The notes beneath the pieces were generated by a model. It was not told the origin of the DNA, did no database searches, and was given only the letters and a program-made list of their open reading frames with translations. Positions 7,427-15,963 of a stretch of DNA of 16,423 bases are shown here, piece after piece (position 1 is the stretch's first letter; each line of letters begins with the position of its first letter). A program made the translations under genes and the position numbers. This DNA comes from an uncultured Desulfobulbaceae bacterium. GTDB taxonomy: Bacteria; Desulfobacterota; Desulfobulbia; Desulfobulbales; BM004. The stretch is from contig CAMYJP010000012.1 in NCBI GenBank assembly GCA_947258675.1, forward strand, positions 1,779 through 18,201, in the 5' to 3' direction.

Positions 7427-7513
7427 GCGAGAGTGGCGGAACTGGTAGACGCACTGGACTTAGGATCCAGCCCACGACAGTGGATGGGGGTTCAACTCCC
7501 CCCTCTCGCACCA
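7427..7513 (+). tRNA. tRNA-Leu (anticodon UAG), CCA encoded
   Basis: The acceptor stem is GCGAGAG (7427-7433) with CTCTCGC (7503-7509), discriminator A 7510 and genomic CCA 7511-7513. The anticodon arm is CTGGA-CTTAGGA-TCCAG, with UAG in the loop, reading CUA and probably other CUN codons. A long variable arm (CCCACGACAGTGGATGGG region) identifies a class II leucine tRNA, and the T-loop GTTCAACTC is present. It lies 125 bp upstream of tig with no clear terminator between, so some co-transcription with tig is possible. Confidence 0.97.
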
Positions 7514-7638
7514 GGTTTTCGATAAAATAACTGTCTGAATTATCTGACACTTTGATAATGAGGGCATGAGAGGCTCGATAATTATATATAAGATTATCTA
7601 AACGCGGAAAAATATAAAACTGAGGAAGGAAGGTATAA

Positions 7639-8979
7639 ATGGAAGTTACTGTTGAAAAAATAAGCACATTAACGAGAAAATTGAAAATTGTTCTCCCTGA
7701 AGAAGAGGTATCAAAAGAAATAGAAGCTGCTTATCGTAAATTGAAGACAGAGGTGAAGCTGAAAGGGTTCCGCAGGGGAAAAGTACCAAGACAGATACTT
7801 GAAAAAAATTATGGGCCACAAGTTAAGGCAGAAGTTGGGGAAAAACTGGTACAAGCAACTTATTTTGATGCTGTAGAGAAGGAAAACCTTGATGTGGTTG
7901 CCCACCCTGATATTAAAACCCATAATTTTAGTGATAAAGGTACCTTCACATATGAGGCTGAAGTAGATATTAGGCCACTGTTTGATTTAAAAAAGTATAA
8001 GGGGATTGAGATTGAAAAACCTCAAACTCTTGTTTCAGACTCAGAGCTTAGTGATGAGCTGGAAAATATGAGAAAAGAAAATGCCCCATTAAAAGGTGTT
8101 GAAGGAAGAGCAATTGCGAATAACGATATCTGCATAGTTGATTTTCAAGGATTCCATGACGGCGAACCTTTACCACAAGTAAAAGCGGTTGGAGCCTCAA
8201 TAGATGTTGGGTCAGGTCGTAATGGCAAAGAATTTGAGGACCAGTTGATCGGGATGAAGGCTGGTGATGATTCCAAGATCAGCATCGATTTTTCTACGGA
8301 TAATGCTAATCCGATATTAGCAGGAAAAACTATAGATTTTCATGTTTCAGTAAAAGATGTCAAAGAGCGTGTTCTTGCCGAATTAGATGATGAATTTGCC
8401 AAGGACGTTGATGGTCACTACAATACTCTAGGTGAACTGAAGAATCATATAAGAGAAGAAATTCAAAAGAAAAAGGATGAATCCTTTGAAGGTGATATCT
8501 CCGACAAAATAATGCATTCCCTCATTGAAGGGCATGAATTCGATATTCCGGCACGATTAGTGCAATACGAAATTGACGAGTATATCAAGCAGACTGAACA
8601 ACGATTTAAGGCGAATGGGTTAAGCCTGGAGGAAGCCGGTGTCAATAAAGAAGAGATGGCTTCCCATTATAAGGATGCGGCTGAAAGGAGAATTCGTGGC
8701 GATTTTATTATTAAAAAAATCGCAGAAGAGGAAAAAATTAAACTTGAAGAAGAAGATATTAACAAAGGATTTCAAAGAATTGCAGATCAGTATAATATGA
8801 CGGTAAATGAAGTTAAAGGATATTTTAAAAGCCGTGAGGATATGTTGCCATTCTTGAATGAATTACTAAACGAGAAAATTATAAAATTTTTGCGAGCTGA
8901 AGCTGTCATTAAAGAAATCTCAGATTCAGATATTGAAAAACAGGAAACTGAAGATCAAGCAACAGGAGACGAAGCATGA
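7639..8979 (+). CDS. tig: Trigger factor (ribosome-associated chaperone)
   Basis: Trigger factor binds the large ribosomal subunit at the tunnel exit and shelters nascent chains. The 446 residues are close to the E. coli length of 432. The ribosome-docking signature GFRRGKVP is at 43-50, the same positions as in E. coli. The FKBP-type PPIase domain (about 161-243) is followed by the helical C-terminal chaperone domain and an acidic tail ([12 protein letters not shown]). The PPIase domain is divergent: the usual F-I-P-G-F-E segment after GSG reads N-G-K-E-F-E (195-200), and the F-x-G-G after the DG turn is missing, so prolyl isomerase activity may be weak or absent. The start is set by a doubled AGGAAGGAAGG 5 nt before ATG 7639. 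Its TGA overlaps the clpP ATG in an ATGA. Confidence 0.96.
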   Translation: MEVTVEKISTLTRKLKIVLPEEEVSKEIEAAYRKLKTEVKLKGFRRGKVPRQILEKNYGPQVKAEVGEKLVQATYFDAVEKENLDVVAHPDIKTHNFSDKGTFTYEAEVDIRPLFDLKKYKGIEIEKPQTLVSDSELSDELENMRKENAPLKGVEGRAIANNDICIVDFQGFHDGEPLPQVKAVGASIDVGSGRNGKEFEDQLIGMKAGDDSKISIDFSTDNANPILAGKTIDFHVSVKDVKERVLAELDDEFAKDVDGHYNTLGELKNHIREEIQKKKDESFEGDISDKIMHSLIEGHEFDIPARLVQYEIDEYIKQTEQRFKANGLSLEEAGVNKEEMASHYKDAAERRIRGDFIIKKIAEEEKIKLEEEDINKGFQRIADQYNMTVNEVKGYFKSREDMLPFLNELLNEKIIKFLRAEAVIKEISDSDIEKQETEDQATGDEA

Positions 8980-9581
8980 GTTTAATCCCTATGGTTGTCG
9001 AGCAGAGCCCAAGAGGGGAAAGGGCCTATGATATTTATTCCAGGCTTCTGAAAGAAAGGATAATTTTTCTTGGCACGGCTGTTACTGATGAAATTGCAAG
9101 TTTGATTATTGCTCAAATCTTATTCCTTGAAGCAGAAGATCCGGACAAGGATATTACTTTTTATATAAACTCACCTGGTGGTTCTGTAACTGCCGGTATG
9201 GCAATATATGATACTATGTCGTATGTTCGATGTGACATTTCAACTCTTTGTATGGGGCAGGCAGCCAGCATGGGTGCTTTGTTATTGGCGGCTGGTACTG
9301 AGGACAAAAGATATGCCCTGCCAAATTCAAGAATCCTGATTCATCAACCGATGGGTGGTTTTCAAGGACAGGCAACAGAAATCGATATCCATGCCCGGGA
9401 AATACTTCGGATGCGTGAAGATTTGAATAGGATTCTGGCTAAGCATACCGGACAGGATATTAAAAAAATAAAGAAGGATACTGACCGCGATTATTTTATG
9501 ACTGCCAATGAAGCCCAAAAATATGGTATAATAGATAGAGTTTTGAAGAAAAGAGCCAATCCTGAAGAAGAGGAGAATTAA
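8976..9581 (+). CDS. clpP: ATP-dependent Clp protease proteolytic subunit
   Basis: ClpP is the tetradecameric serine peptidase barrel that degrades proteins unfolded by ClpX or ClpA-type ATPases. The 201 residues are normal for the family. The catalytic triad fits the E. coli pattern with an offset of one: S98 in GQAASMGA, H123 in LIHQPMGG and D172 in DTDRDYF. The oxyanion-hole and barrel motifs [11 protein letters not shown] (64-74) are present. AGGAG (8964-8968) inside tig lies 7 nt before ATG 8976. The ATGA overlap with tig and the 2-nt gap to clpX imply one translated block. A short N-terminal segment of about 8-13 residues precedes the conserved core and may be processed, as in other ClpP. 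Confidence 0.98.
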   Translation: MSLIPMVVEQSPRGERAYDIYSRLLKERIIFLGTAVTDEIASLIIAQILFLEAEDPDKDITFYINSPGGSVTAGMAIYDTMSYVRCDISTLCMGQAASMGALLLAAGTEDKRYALPNSRILIHQPMGGFQGQATEIDIHAREILRMREDLNRILAKHTGQDIKKIKKDTDRDYFMTANEAQKYGIIDRVLKKRANPEEEEN

Positions 9582-9583
9582 TT

Positions 9584-10852
9584 ATGGCAAACAAGAATAA
9601 CGATGGTAAAGATTCATCGTGCGATTGTTCTTTCTGTGGAAAAAGTCAGGACGAGGTTGCCAAACTTATTGCAGGACCAGCAGTGTATATCTGTGATGAG
9701 TGCGTCGAATTGTGTAATGAGATTGTTCAGGAAGTGAGCGCAAAGCAGGAGGCTGAAAGCGGTCGGCAGAAAGTTCTTAAACCAGTTGAAATAAATTCGC
9801 ATCTCAATGAGTATGTTATCGGCCAGGATTACGCTAAGCGGATTTTGTCCGTTGCTGTACATAATCACTACAAAAGAATATATGCTCCAGTCCAGAAAAA
9901 AGATGATTTGGTTGAGCTTCAGAAAAGCAACATAATACTTATCGGTCCAACTGGAAGTGGTAAAACATTAATGGCCCAGACACTTGCAAAGATACTCAAT
10001 GTACCTTTTGCTATGGCAGATGCTACTACTTTAACCGAGGCCGGTTATGTAGGAGAGGATGTTGAAAATATACTGGTTAATTTGCTTCAGGCCGCTGAAT
10101 ATGATGTCAACAAAGCTAGTCGAGGAATTATCTATATTGATGAGATTGATAAAATTGCTCGAAAATCAGACAGCCCATCAATAACTAGAGATGTGTCCGG
10201 TGAAGGTGTTCAACAGGCCTTGTTGAAAATTATTGAGGGAACGATAGCTAATATTCCTCCGAAGGGCGGCAGGAAACACCCGCAGCAGGAACTGGTTCAG
10301 ATAGATACCAGTAATATTCTGTTTGTCTGTGGCGGTGCCTTTGTTGGTTTGGACAACGCTGTGCGTCATAGAACAGGAACGAAATCAATGGGTTTCGGTG
10401 CTAAGGTCGTTAGTTCTAAAAAGAAAAAGATTGGTGACGTCCTCGCTGAAGTACGCCCTGAAGATCTCCTGCGATTCGGATTAATTCCTGAACTGGTAGG
10501 CCGTTTGCCGGTTATAGCGACCATGGAGGAACTGGAAAAAGAGGATCTTGTCCGCATTCTGAAAGAACCAAAAAATGCATTAACAAAACAGTATGAGAAA
10601 CTTTTTGAACTTGACAACATTCGATTACGTTTTACTGAGGGTGCATTATCAGCAATAGCTGATGAGGCAATGAAAAGAAAATCCGGTGCACGCGGCCTTC
10701 GTTCGGTCATGGAAGAGGCTATGCTCGATGTTATGTTCGAACTGCCTTCTGATCCGGGAGCTACAGAATGCGTTATCAGCGAGCAGGTTATAAATAACGG
10801 AGAGTACCCGGTGGTTCTTTATGATAACAGTAAGACAAAGAAAAGTGCATGA
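9584..10852 (+). CDS. clpX: ATP-dependent Clp protease ATP-binding subunit ClpX
   Basis: ClpX is the hexameric AAA+ unfoldase that recognises tagged or native substrates and feeds them to ClpP. The 422-residue protein starts with the zinc-binding dimerisation domain: C15-x2-C18 and C37-x2-C40. C13 is an extra nearby cysteine. Walker A is GPTGSGKT (121-128), Walker B is IIYIDE (182-187), and the pore-1 loop is GYVG (154-157). The RKH-type loop lies in KGGRKHP (227-233). The ClpP-docking tripeptide is MGF (269-271), a conservative change from the common IGF/LGF. Sensor-2 is in [19 protein letters not shown] lies before ATG 9584, in the end of clpP. The 79-bp gap to lon contains a promoter-like pair, so lon may be expressed both with and without clpX. 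Confidence 0.98.
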   Translation: MANKNNDGKDSSCDCSFCGKSQDEVAKLIAGPAVYICDECVELCNEIVQEVSAKQEAESGRQKVLKPVEINSHLNEYVIGQDYAKRILSVAVHNHYKRIYAPVQKKDDLVELQKSNIILIGPTGSGKTLMAQTLAKILNVPFAMADATTLTEAGYVGEDVENILVNLLQAAEYDVNKASRGIIYIDEIDKIARKSDSPSITRDVSGEGVQQALLKIIEGTIANIPPKGGRKHPQQELVQIDTSNILFVCGGAFVGLDNAVRHRTGTKSMGFGAKVVSSKKKKIGDVLAEVRPEDLLRFGLIPELVGRLPVIATMEELEKEDLVRILKEPKNALTKQYEKLFELDNIRLRFTEGALSAIADEAMKRKSGARGLRSVMEEAMLDVMFELPSDPGATECVISEQVINNGEYPVVLYDNSKTKKSA

Positions 10853-10861
10853 ATGAAGTAA

Positions 10862-10889
10862 TTGAAGTTTTCTGTTATATTGTTATAAA
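10862..10889 (+). promoter_or_regulatory. Candidate internal promoter for lon
   Basis: TTGAAG (10862-10867) is followed after 16 bp by TATAAA (10884-10889), placing a start near 10896. It does not look like a heat-shock (sigma-32) promoter, and no CIRCE element is visible. Confidence 0.4.
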
Positions 10890-10900
10890 ATTGTTGAACT

Positions 10901-10911
10901 AGAATAATTCT
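10901..10911. promoter_or_regulatory. Short palindrome at the predicted lon transcription start
   Basis: AGAATAATTCT is a perfect 11-bp palindrome centred on A 10906. It lies just downstream of the candidate lon promoter and 20 nt before the lon start, where a repressor would act. It is short and AT-rich, so chance is possible. Confidence 0.3.
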
Positions 10912-10931
10912 TAATAACGAAGAGAAAGTAT

Positions 10932-13346
10932 ATGAATCAGTTTGAATCTGAAACCAAAAAATACCCTCTACTGCCATTGAGGGATATAGTCGTTTTTCCT
11001 CATATGGTTGCCCCGCTTGTGGTTGGCAGACAAAAATCTATAGTTGCACTTGAATATGCAATGGCGAATAAAACTGAAATATTTTTAGCCACCCAGAAAG
11101 ATGCAGGGGTGGATGAACCGGAGTATGATGGGGTGCATTATGTTGGCACTATAGCCGTTGTTATGCAACTGTTGCGACTACCAGATGGAACAATAAAGGC
11201 TCTGGTGGATGGCAAGAAAAGAGGAAGAGTCGTAGAATTTATTCCCAATGATAAGTTTTTTCTTGCTGAAGTAGAAGTTCTTGATGAAAAAAAACCAGAA
11301 GATATGGAAGCCGTCGCTTTTGCAAGGCAAATCAGATCTTCTCTTGAGGAATACACAAAAAAGAACAAAAAGCTACCAAAGGAAATCCTTAAGACCCTTT
11401 CAGCAATATCAGATCCCTCGAGATTTGTTGATGTAACTGTTTCACATCTACCGCTAAACACCAGTGAGAAACAGGAAGTCCTCGAAACGGTTTCAGTGGC
11501 AGAGAGGTTAGAATTAGTACTGGCATACATTAGAAGAGAAATTGAAATTGCTTCTATTGAACAGAATATTCGTTCAAGGGTGAAAAGCAAGATGGAAAAA
11601 ACCCAGAAGGAATACTATCTTGCTGAGCAGATGCGAGCCATACAAAAGGAAATGGGTGAAAGTGGTATGGCCGGGGATGATTATGATGAACTTGAGGAGG
11701 CGATTAAAAAGAAGAAGCTGCCTGATGCTGCCCGGGAAAAAGTAACAAAGGAATTCAAAAAACTGCGAATGATGCAGCCGATGTCGGCTGAAGCTACAGT
11801 AGTTAGAAATTATATTGATTGTATTTTAAATCTCCCCTGGCTTGATTATACCACTGTCAAAAACGATATAAATGAAGCAGAAAAAGTCTTGGATGAAGAC
11901 CATTTCGGTTTGAAAAAGCCAAAAGAAAGGATACTGGAGTATCTCGCTGTCCAAGCTCAGGTGAAGAAAGTTCGCGGCCCTATTTTATGTCTTGTCGGTC
12001 CGCCAGGGGTTGGGAAAACATCGCTTTCTAAATCCATTGCCAGATCAATGGGTAGAGAATTTGTCCGACTCTCTTTAGGCGGTGTACGTGATGAGGCTGA
12101 AATCCGAGGTCATCGTAGAACATATATCGGAGCCATGCCTGGAAAAATATTACAATCTATGCAAAAAGCCAAGGTCGCCAATCCTTTATTCTGTCTTGAT
12201 GAAGTTGATAAAATGAGTATGGATTTTAGAGGAGACCCTTCTGCAGCATTACTCGAAGTACTGGATCCGGAGCAGAATTTTGCATTCAATGATCATTATC
12301 TTGATTTGGATTACGATCTTTCTGATGTGTTTTTCATTACCACCGCAAATAATCTTCATGCCATTCCATTACCACTACAGGACCGCATGGAAATAATCAA
12401 GCTCGATGGCTATACCGAAGAAGACAAATTAAATATAGGTCAGCAATTCCTGGTGCCTAAACAGCTGGAAGCTAATGGTTTCAAAGACAATGATATCGTT
12501 CTAACCGATTCTGCAATTTTTGAAATAATACGTGGGTATACCAGGGAAGCCGGGGTTAGAAACCTAGAGCGCAGTATTGCATCTGTCTGCCGGAAAATTG
12601 CCAGAGACAGATTAAAACTCGGAGATCAAAACAAGAAATATAAAATATCATCCAGGTCAATTGGCAGATACCTCGGCATACCTAAATATCGTTTCGGGCT
12701 TGCGGAGGAAAAACATGAGATAGGCTTGTCTACCGGACTGGCATGGACCGAAGTTGGTGGTGAGCTTTTGCAGATAGAAACCACATTAATGCCTGGTAAA
12801 GGTAATTTGACGGTTACTGGAAAACTAGGTGATGTTATGCAGGAATCTGCACAGGCAGCCTTGAGCTATGTTCGCTCCCGCGCAATGCGTTTAGGGCTGA
12901 TGCCGGATTTTTACCAGAAACTTGATATACATGTACATATACCAGAAGGAGCAATTCCCAAAGATGGTCCATCGGCAGGGATAACCATGGCGACTTCAAT
13001 TGCCTCTGCCCTTTTGAAGATTCCGGTACACAAAGATATTGCTATGACCGGAGAGATTACCCTGAGAGGAAGAGTTCTTCCCATTGGCGGCTTGACAGAA
13101 AAATTACTTGCTGCACGGCGGGGAAATATAAAGCATGTCCTGGTTCCAAAAGAAAATGAAAGGGATTTAAAGGATATTCCAACCAAGCTGCGCAATCATC
13201 TTATTGTTGATCTGGTTGAGCATATGGATGATGTATTACAGAAAGCCTTGGTCCATAAGGATGACAAGCCCTTATTCATTGATGTTCCGATCGAATCAAT
13301 ATGCGCAGATGTTACGCTTCCTGCACATAATAATACAGCGCATTGA
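10932..13346 (+). CDS. lon: Lon protease (ATP-dependent serine protease La)
   Basis: Lon degrades misfolded and selected regulatory proteins in the cytoplasm. The 804 residues (E. coli 784) have the complete LonA layout. The N-terminal substrate-binding domain (about 11-205) includes [15 protein letters not shown], and a coiled-coil segment follows (about 205-300). The AAA+ module has Walker A GPPGVGKT (356-363) and Walker B FCLDEVDK (420-427). The peptidase domain has the Ser-Lys dyad S681 in [10 protein letters not shown] and K724 in [10 protein letters not shown], two residues offset from E. coli S679/K722. The C-terminal tail (about 780-804) is unremarkable. The ATG at 10932 has a GAGA-type weak ribosome-binding site about 8 nt upstream. 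The gene ends the tig-clpP-clpX-lon cluster, and a weak hairpin terminator follows. Confidence 0.98.
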   Translation: MNQFESETKKYPLLPLRDIVVFPHMVAPLVVGRQKSIVALEYAMANKTEIFLATQKDAGVDEPEYDGVHYVGTIAVVMQLLRLPDGTIKALVDGKKRGRVVEFIPNDKFFLAEVEVLDEKKPEDMEAVAFARQIRSSLEEYTKKNKKLPKEILKTLSAISDPSRFVDVTVSHLPLNTSEKQEVLETVSVAERLELVLAYIRREIEIASIEQNIRSRVKSKMEKTQKEYYLAEQMRAIQKEMGESGMAGDDYDELEEAIKKKKLPDAAREKVTKEFKKLRMMQPMSAEATVVRNYIDCILNLPWLDYTTVKNDINEAEKVLDEDHFGLKKPKERILEYLAVQAQVKKVRGPILCLVGPPGVGKTSLSKSIARSMGREFVRLSLGGVRDEAEIRGHRRTYIGAMPGKILQSMQKAKVANPLFCLDEVDKMSMDFRGDPSAALLEVLDPEQNFAFNDHYLDLDYDLSDVFFITTANNLHAIPLPLQDRMEIIKLDGYTEEDKLNIGQQFLVPKQLEANGFKDNDIVLTDSAIFEIIRGYTREAGVRNLERSIASVCRKIARDRLKLGDQNKKYKISSRSIGRYLGIPKYRFGLAEEKHEIGLSTGLAWTEVGGELLQIETTLMPGKGNLTVTGKLGDVMQESAQAALSYVRSRAMRLGLMPDFYQKLDIHVHIPEGAIPKDGPSAGITMATSIASALLKIPVHKDIAMTGEITLRGRVLPIGGLTEKLLAARRGNIKHVLVPKENERDLKDIPTKLRNHLIVDLVEHMDDVLQKALVHKDDKPLFIDVPIESICADVTLPAHNNTAH

Positions 13347-13355
13347 TTTCTTAGC

Positions 13356-13381
13356 AATTCGTAGAAAATATACGAGTTTTT
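13356..13381 (+). terminator. Weak terminator-like hairpin after lon
   Basis: AATTCGTA (13356-13363) pairs with TACGAGTT (13371-13378), with one T-G pair and a 7-nt loop, and a short T run follows to 13381. The stem is AT-rich and the tail short. It sits directly before the TTGACT of the next promoter. Confidence 0.4.
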
Positions 13382-13382
13382 C

Positions 13383-13411
13383 TTGACTATAAGCAGGTGA
13401 ACTGTTAAAAA
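13383..13411 (+). promoter_or_regulatory. Candidate promoter for tRNA-Val/tRNA-Asp
   Basis: TTGACT (13383-13388) is followed after 17 bp by TAAAAA (13406-13411). The expected start, about 13418, lies 8 nt before the tRNA-Val 5' end, a typical distance for tRNA units. Confidence 0.5.
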
Positions 13412-13425
13412 CCCGATATTGATTC

Positions 13426-13501
13426 GGGCGGGTAGCTCAGCTGGGAGAGCATCGGCCTTACAAGCCGGGGGTCACAGGTTCGAGCCCTGTTCCGCCCACC
13501 A
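13426..13501 (+). tRNA. tRNA-Val (anticodon UAC), CCA encoded
   Basis: The acceptor stem is GGGCGGG (13426-13432) with TCCGCCC (13491-13497), ending in one G-T pair, followed by discriminator A and genomic CCA (13499-13501). The anticodon arm TCGGC-CTTACAA-GCCGG gives UAC (valine). The D-arm GCTCAGCTGGGAGAGC and T-loop GTTCGAGCC are canonical. Confidence 0.97.
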
Positions 13502-13506
13502 TGATA

Positions 13507-13588
13507 ATTGAAGATTGATTATTGGATACTGAAGAATTTTCCTGTTAGGAACGCGCTTCGCTAAGGTACTCAATAATCAATATTCAAT
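13507..13588. repeat. Long imperfect inverted repeat between two tRNA genes
   Basis: ATTGAAGATTGATTATTG (13507-13524) and CAATAATCAATATTCAAT (13571-13588) are reverse complements over 18 positions with one mismatch. Further pairing of TAC continues inside. The interior holds a second perfect hairpin, TTCCT/AGGAA (13539-13543/13547-13551), and a GCGCTTCGC segment. The compact arms-plus-inner-hairpin form resembles a REP- or MITE-like intergenic repeat. It has no coding capacity. As RNA it would form one long stem in the precursor between the two tRNAs, where it could affect processing. Confidence 0.65.
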
Positions 13589-13601
13589 ATATATTCTTAG
13601 C

Positions 13602-13679
13602 GGGGTCGTAGTTCAGTTTGGTTAGAACGCCGGCCTGTCACGCCGGAGGTCGCGAGTTCGAGTCTCGTCGGCCCCGCCA
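13602..13679 (+). tRNA. tRNA-Asp (anticodon GUC), CCA encoded
   Basis: The acceptor stem is GGGGTCG (13602-13608) with CGGCCCC (13669-13675), discriminator G 13676 and genomic CCA (13677-13679). The anticodon arm CCGGC-CTGTCAC-GCCGG gives GUC (aspartate). The T-loop GTTCGAGTC is canonical. A strong terminator follows 10 nt later, so this ends the tRNA unit. Confidence 0.97.
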
Positions 13680-13689
13680 CAAGTGGCAA

Positions 13690-13723
13690 GGGTTTCAGCC
13701 TGATAGGTTGAAGCCCTTTTTTT
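13690..13723 (+). terminator. Strong Rho-independent terminator after tRNA-Asp
   Basis: A 12-bp stem, GGGTTTCAGCCT (13690-13701) with AGGTTGAAGCCC (13705-13716), contains two T-G/G-T pairs and a 3-nt loop. Seven Ts follow (13717-13723). Confidence 0.92.
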
Positions 13724-14009
13724 ACTTTGGGGGCTCCTGATTGTCCAGGAAGTACCCTTAAGCTATTGTTTTTTAGGAGTTCGGGTAATTGGGTTAAGCC
13801 GGCCGGAATTTTTTCGAACTAGGAAAAATCTGATTTGATCTCTTTCATTATTTTTTACCAAATCTTACGATTATCTTGAATCAAATCAAAATCAATATGG
13901 TTGCCAACATAGAAATTTTCCATACCTGTAAAATTTCTATAAGGTGTGGAGTGGTTATGTCAAACTGACAGGACTGCGGAGTTATAAAAAGCTTTTGGTC
14001 TCAGAAATG
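13724..14009. other. Gene-free stretch with alternative hairpins
   Basis: No coding frame is credible here. Visible structures are TCCTG/CAGGA (about 13737-13752), the mutually exclusive hairpins at 13909-13949 described separately, and a small TGTCA/TGACA hairpin (13958-13962/13966-13970). There is no clear promoter for either direction. Confidence 0.5.
13909..13949. repeat. Two mutually exclusive hairpins
   Basis: ATAGAAATTTT (13909-13919) and AAAATTTCTAT (13930-13940) are perfect 11-bp reverse complements with a 10-nt loop. Eight bases starting that loop, CCATACCT (13920-13927), can instead pair with AGGTGTGG (13942-13949), with one wobble on one strand. The second pairing would enclose the right arm of the first. 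Only one base separates the first stem from the last arm, so forming both at once as a pseudoknot is sterically unlikely. The layout suits a switch or a structured element end. Confidence 0.6.
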
Positions 14010-14049
14010 AAAAAGCCAGACTGAGATAGTTTCGATCTCATGCCTGGCT
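14010..14049 (-). terminator. Rho-independent terminator of the LOG/HD unit
   Basis: On the minus strand, AGCCAG and TGAGAT (14049-14035) pair with ATCTCA and CTGGCT (14027-14014) around a 7-nt loop, with a small internal mismatch. A run of five Ts follows (14014-14010). It lies about 110 nt past the stop codon at 14161. The other strand has no T-run, so it acts for the minus strand only. Confidence 0.8.
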
Positions 14050-14160
14050 AAATATAATCTGGTTGATACTGACTATCTTAGCTTTGCCGAAACTCTATAT
14101 TTTTTCCCTATAGTGGTATTTTTTTTTGCCGACGGAGGAAAAAGCGATTTCTTATCACCA

Positions 14161-15828
14161 TCACCTCACCTCACCATCACCATCGGATAAGCCTGTTGAG
14201 TTTGGTGAATCTGATGAGTCCACCGATGAGCTGGAAAGGTCATCCTGCCTGTCCCCCAGAAGGTGACTATCATCTTTTGTTTGGTTCTCTGGAACCACCG
14301 GCGAACTGCCAGAAATGTTCTCTTTTGCATTCGGATCAGCTGCTGATTTGAAAAATTCCAGGATCTTTTTGCGCTTTAATCCTTTAGCCCAAGGACCTCG
14401 TTGCTTCTTTTTATCCAACCATTGCCCCACACTATTTTTTGTTAAAACTGGATGGGAATAGCGGCGGCCTTTTTCGGTTAACGCGACAAAGCTATCCGTC
14501 AGCCTGAAGAGCACAGCCATCTGCTCCAATTCCTTCAACGTATAAGGACAATAGCGCGTAATCTCAGGCTTTAAAACCATAAATCTTTCTGGCCCGAGAA
14601 TTAATATGTGAAGGACCAGAGGAATATCAATCCATGACTTTTCTTCCAGCATCAAAAGGGAAAGTTCTTCATGCGCTGTATAGAACATTTTCTGTCGTTG
14701 GGAAAATTCTTCTTTCAGCATTGCACCTGTCACAAGAGTTTCAAGGATTTCATTGCTATACAATTTACCAACATCATGCACCAGCCCGGCGACTTCAAAT
14801 AAAAGAACTTTCGTTTGACTCAACCCATAATGCGCCGCCAAGTCTCTCGCCGTGCGCGCAACGCCTTGAATGTGATAATTAACCTGTGCTCCGCCTTTAA
14901 ATTGTTCTGCAACGAGACGCTCTATTTGTAATAAAATATTTTCTTCAACACGCTTCAATTCACGCCTGGACAGGTGCTTGCGTTTAAGGGCTTTCTCCAC
15001 CGCCTTGCGTGATACAATAGGAACCTGTTCCAAAATATTTTGTTTTGTTTTTTCTAATGACCGCTTTCGGACTTTGACGGGACGAGACTTCCGAGGCTTG
15101 GAAACAAGTGCGGTCTTGGGTCTTCGCTCTACGGGCTTAACTTCTGAATCTTTTTCAACCCTTACCGTGCGTTGAAAATCATCAATCCCCTGAACGATCT
15201 CATCTGCATTACTTACAAATCGGAAAAGATGCACATCTTTTTCATCGATCAGTCCATGCCGAAGATGATTTTCCACCATAGGCACCAGCCGCGGCTCCCA
15301 GTACTCAATTGGATACAAGAACAATGGATGCCTAGAAATCTTCTTTGTCTGCATCAGACACAATGTCCTGAAAAGATGGCTCAAGGTCTTAACACTGCCA
15401 GGCGTTATGATATCTGCTTGGCCGCCATAGTCTTGATAGAGCACGTTCATCGCAACATAATGCTCGAATTTATATTCGATATCCGCTTGAGGCAACACGC
15501 TTCCTCGCCCCAGGACTCTAAAATTTACAAGCCCTTTATTATGATTTTGATGATCTCTTGTATACTGCCCGTATGCAGCTGCGACAGCTTTGGCACAACC
15601 CTTATCCCCTCGTGTATAAATCTGAACTCCTTCCAACTGCTGTAACGCCATAGTTAAGTTATAAATCTCTTTAAATAATGAACTGTCTTCCGCAATCTGG
15701 TCGCCGCCGCTGATCGCAACGCCCGGGAAAAAGCTGTTTCGCCTTAAGTAATGTGCAGCCCGGCTCAAGTCATTCCTCAAGTTCGCGATAATCGATGGCG
15801 CAATCCCCCTCTCCTGCCTTGCATCCAA
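14161..15828 (-). CDS. Degenerate LOG-family domain fused to an HD phosphohydrolase-like domain
   Basis: This is a 555-codon frame counted from the TTG at 15828. Residues about 33-215 follow the LOG (TIGR00730) fold, with MQTKKISRHPLFLYPIEYWEP (159-179) and the GLI-DEKDVHLFRFVSNADEIV tail as in cyanobacterial-type LOG proteins. The catalytic motifs are lost: GGGPGIM becomes TRGDKGC (72-78), and PGGxGTxxE becomes PGSVKTLSH (143-151), so the Glu is His. A basic linker (about 223-295) leads to an HD domain with H319, H351-D352 and D445, the complete metal set; H386 may also contribute. The end, LFRLTDSFVALTEKGRRY, resembles HD-GYP proteins, but the GYP motif is absent. The Ser/Asp-rich tail (about 495-555) looks disordered. 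TTG 15828 is the first start after an in-frame TGA, and the true start is uncertain. The substrate is unknown; nucleotide hydrolysis by the HD domain is plausible. Confidence 0.75.
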   Translation of the reverse strand: MDARQERGIAPSIIANLRNDLSRAAHYLRRNSFFPGVAISGGDQIAEDSSLFKEIYNLTMALQQLEGVQIYTRGDKGCAKAVAAAYGQYTRDHQNHNKGLVNFRVLGRGSVLPQADIEYKFEHYVAMNVLYQDYGGQADIITPGSVKTLSHLFRTLCLMQTKKISRHPLFLYPIEYWEPRLVPMVENHLRHGLIDEKDVHLFRFVSNADEIVQGIDDFQRTVRVEKDSEVKPVERRPKTALVSKPRKSRPVKVRKRSLEKTKQNILEQVPIVSRKAVEKALKRKHLSRRELKRVEENILLQIERLVAEQFKGGAQVNYHIQGVARTARDLAAHYGLSQTKVLLFEVAGLVHDVGKLYSNEILETLVTGAMLKEEFSQRQKMFYTAHEELSLLMLEEKSWIDIPLVLHILILGPERFMVLKPEITRYCPYTLKELEQMAVLFRLTDSFVALTEKGRRYSHPVLTKNSVGQWLDKKKQRGPWAKGLKRKKILEFFKSAADPNAKENISGSSPVVPENQTKDDSHLLGDRQDDLSSSSVDSSDSPNSTGLSDGDGEVR

Positions 15829-15963
15829 GCGTTCCGCAAGGTTCGCGGCAGATTTTTTCGGTCAGTCAAATACAGCAAACAATTTATCCGGAGGTAGTCT
15901 TGAAATATTTGCATTATAATCCCCATGCATACACTTAATAAATTCTTTATTGGATCCACTCAT
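15829..15963 (-). pseudogene. Probable interrupted 5' end of the LOG-HD gene
   Basis: In the same phase as the LOG-HD frame, an ATG at 15963 opens 33 codons (MSGSNKEFIK to LPPDKLFAVFD) and then meets TGA at 15864-15862. Eleven more codons (PKKSAANLAER) lead to the TTG at 15828. The amino-acid content looks protein-like on both sides of the stop, so a single C-to-T change in an Arg (CGA) codon is a simple explanation. Alternatives are a genuine downstream start, a sequencing error, or recoding. The first 17 nt overlap the end of the upstream LOG gene. Confidence 0.5.

Noticed and set aside
7514..7638. CIRCE or sigma-32 heat-shock promoter before tig
   Set aside because: No TTAGCACTC inverted repeat and no CTTGAA/CCCCAT-type pair is present. 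TTGATA with GATAAT has a 19-bp spacer and is weak.
7380..7667. Minus-strand 95-codon frame across tRNA-Leu, containing GGVEPPSTVV
   Set aside because: This is the well-known false protein read from the antisense of a leucine tRNA and its flanks.
13909..13949. H-type pseudoknot
   Set aside because: The loop spanning the 11-bp stem would be a single nucleotide, too short to bridge it, so I treat the pairings as alternatives.
14634..15645. Plus-strand frames of 65-157 codons inside the LOG-HD gene
   Set aside because: They are antisense to a gene with recognisable domains, lack ribosome-binding sites and show no family motifs.
15862..15864. TGA read as selenocysteine in the LOG-HD gene
   Set aside because: Desulfobacterota often use selenocysteine, but only a weak CCGC/GCGG stem follows, with no convincing SECIS loop, and neither LOG nor HD families have a redox residue there.
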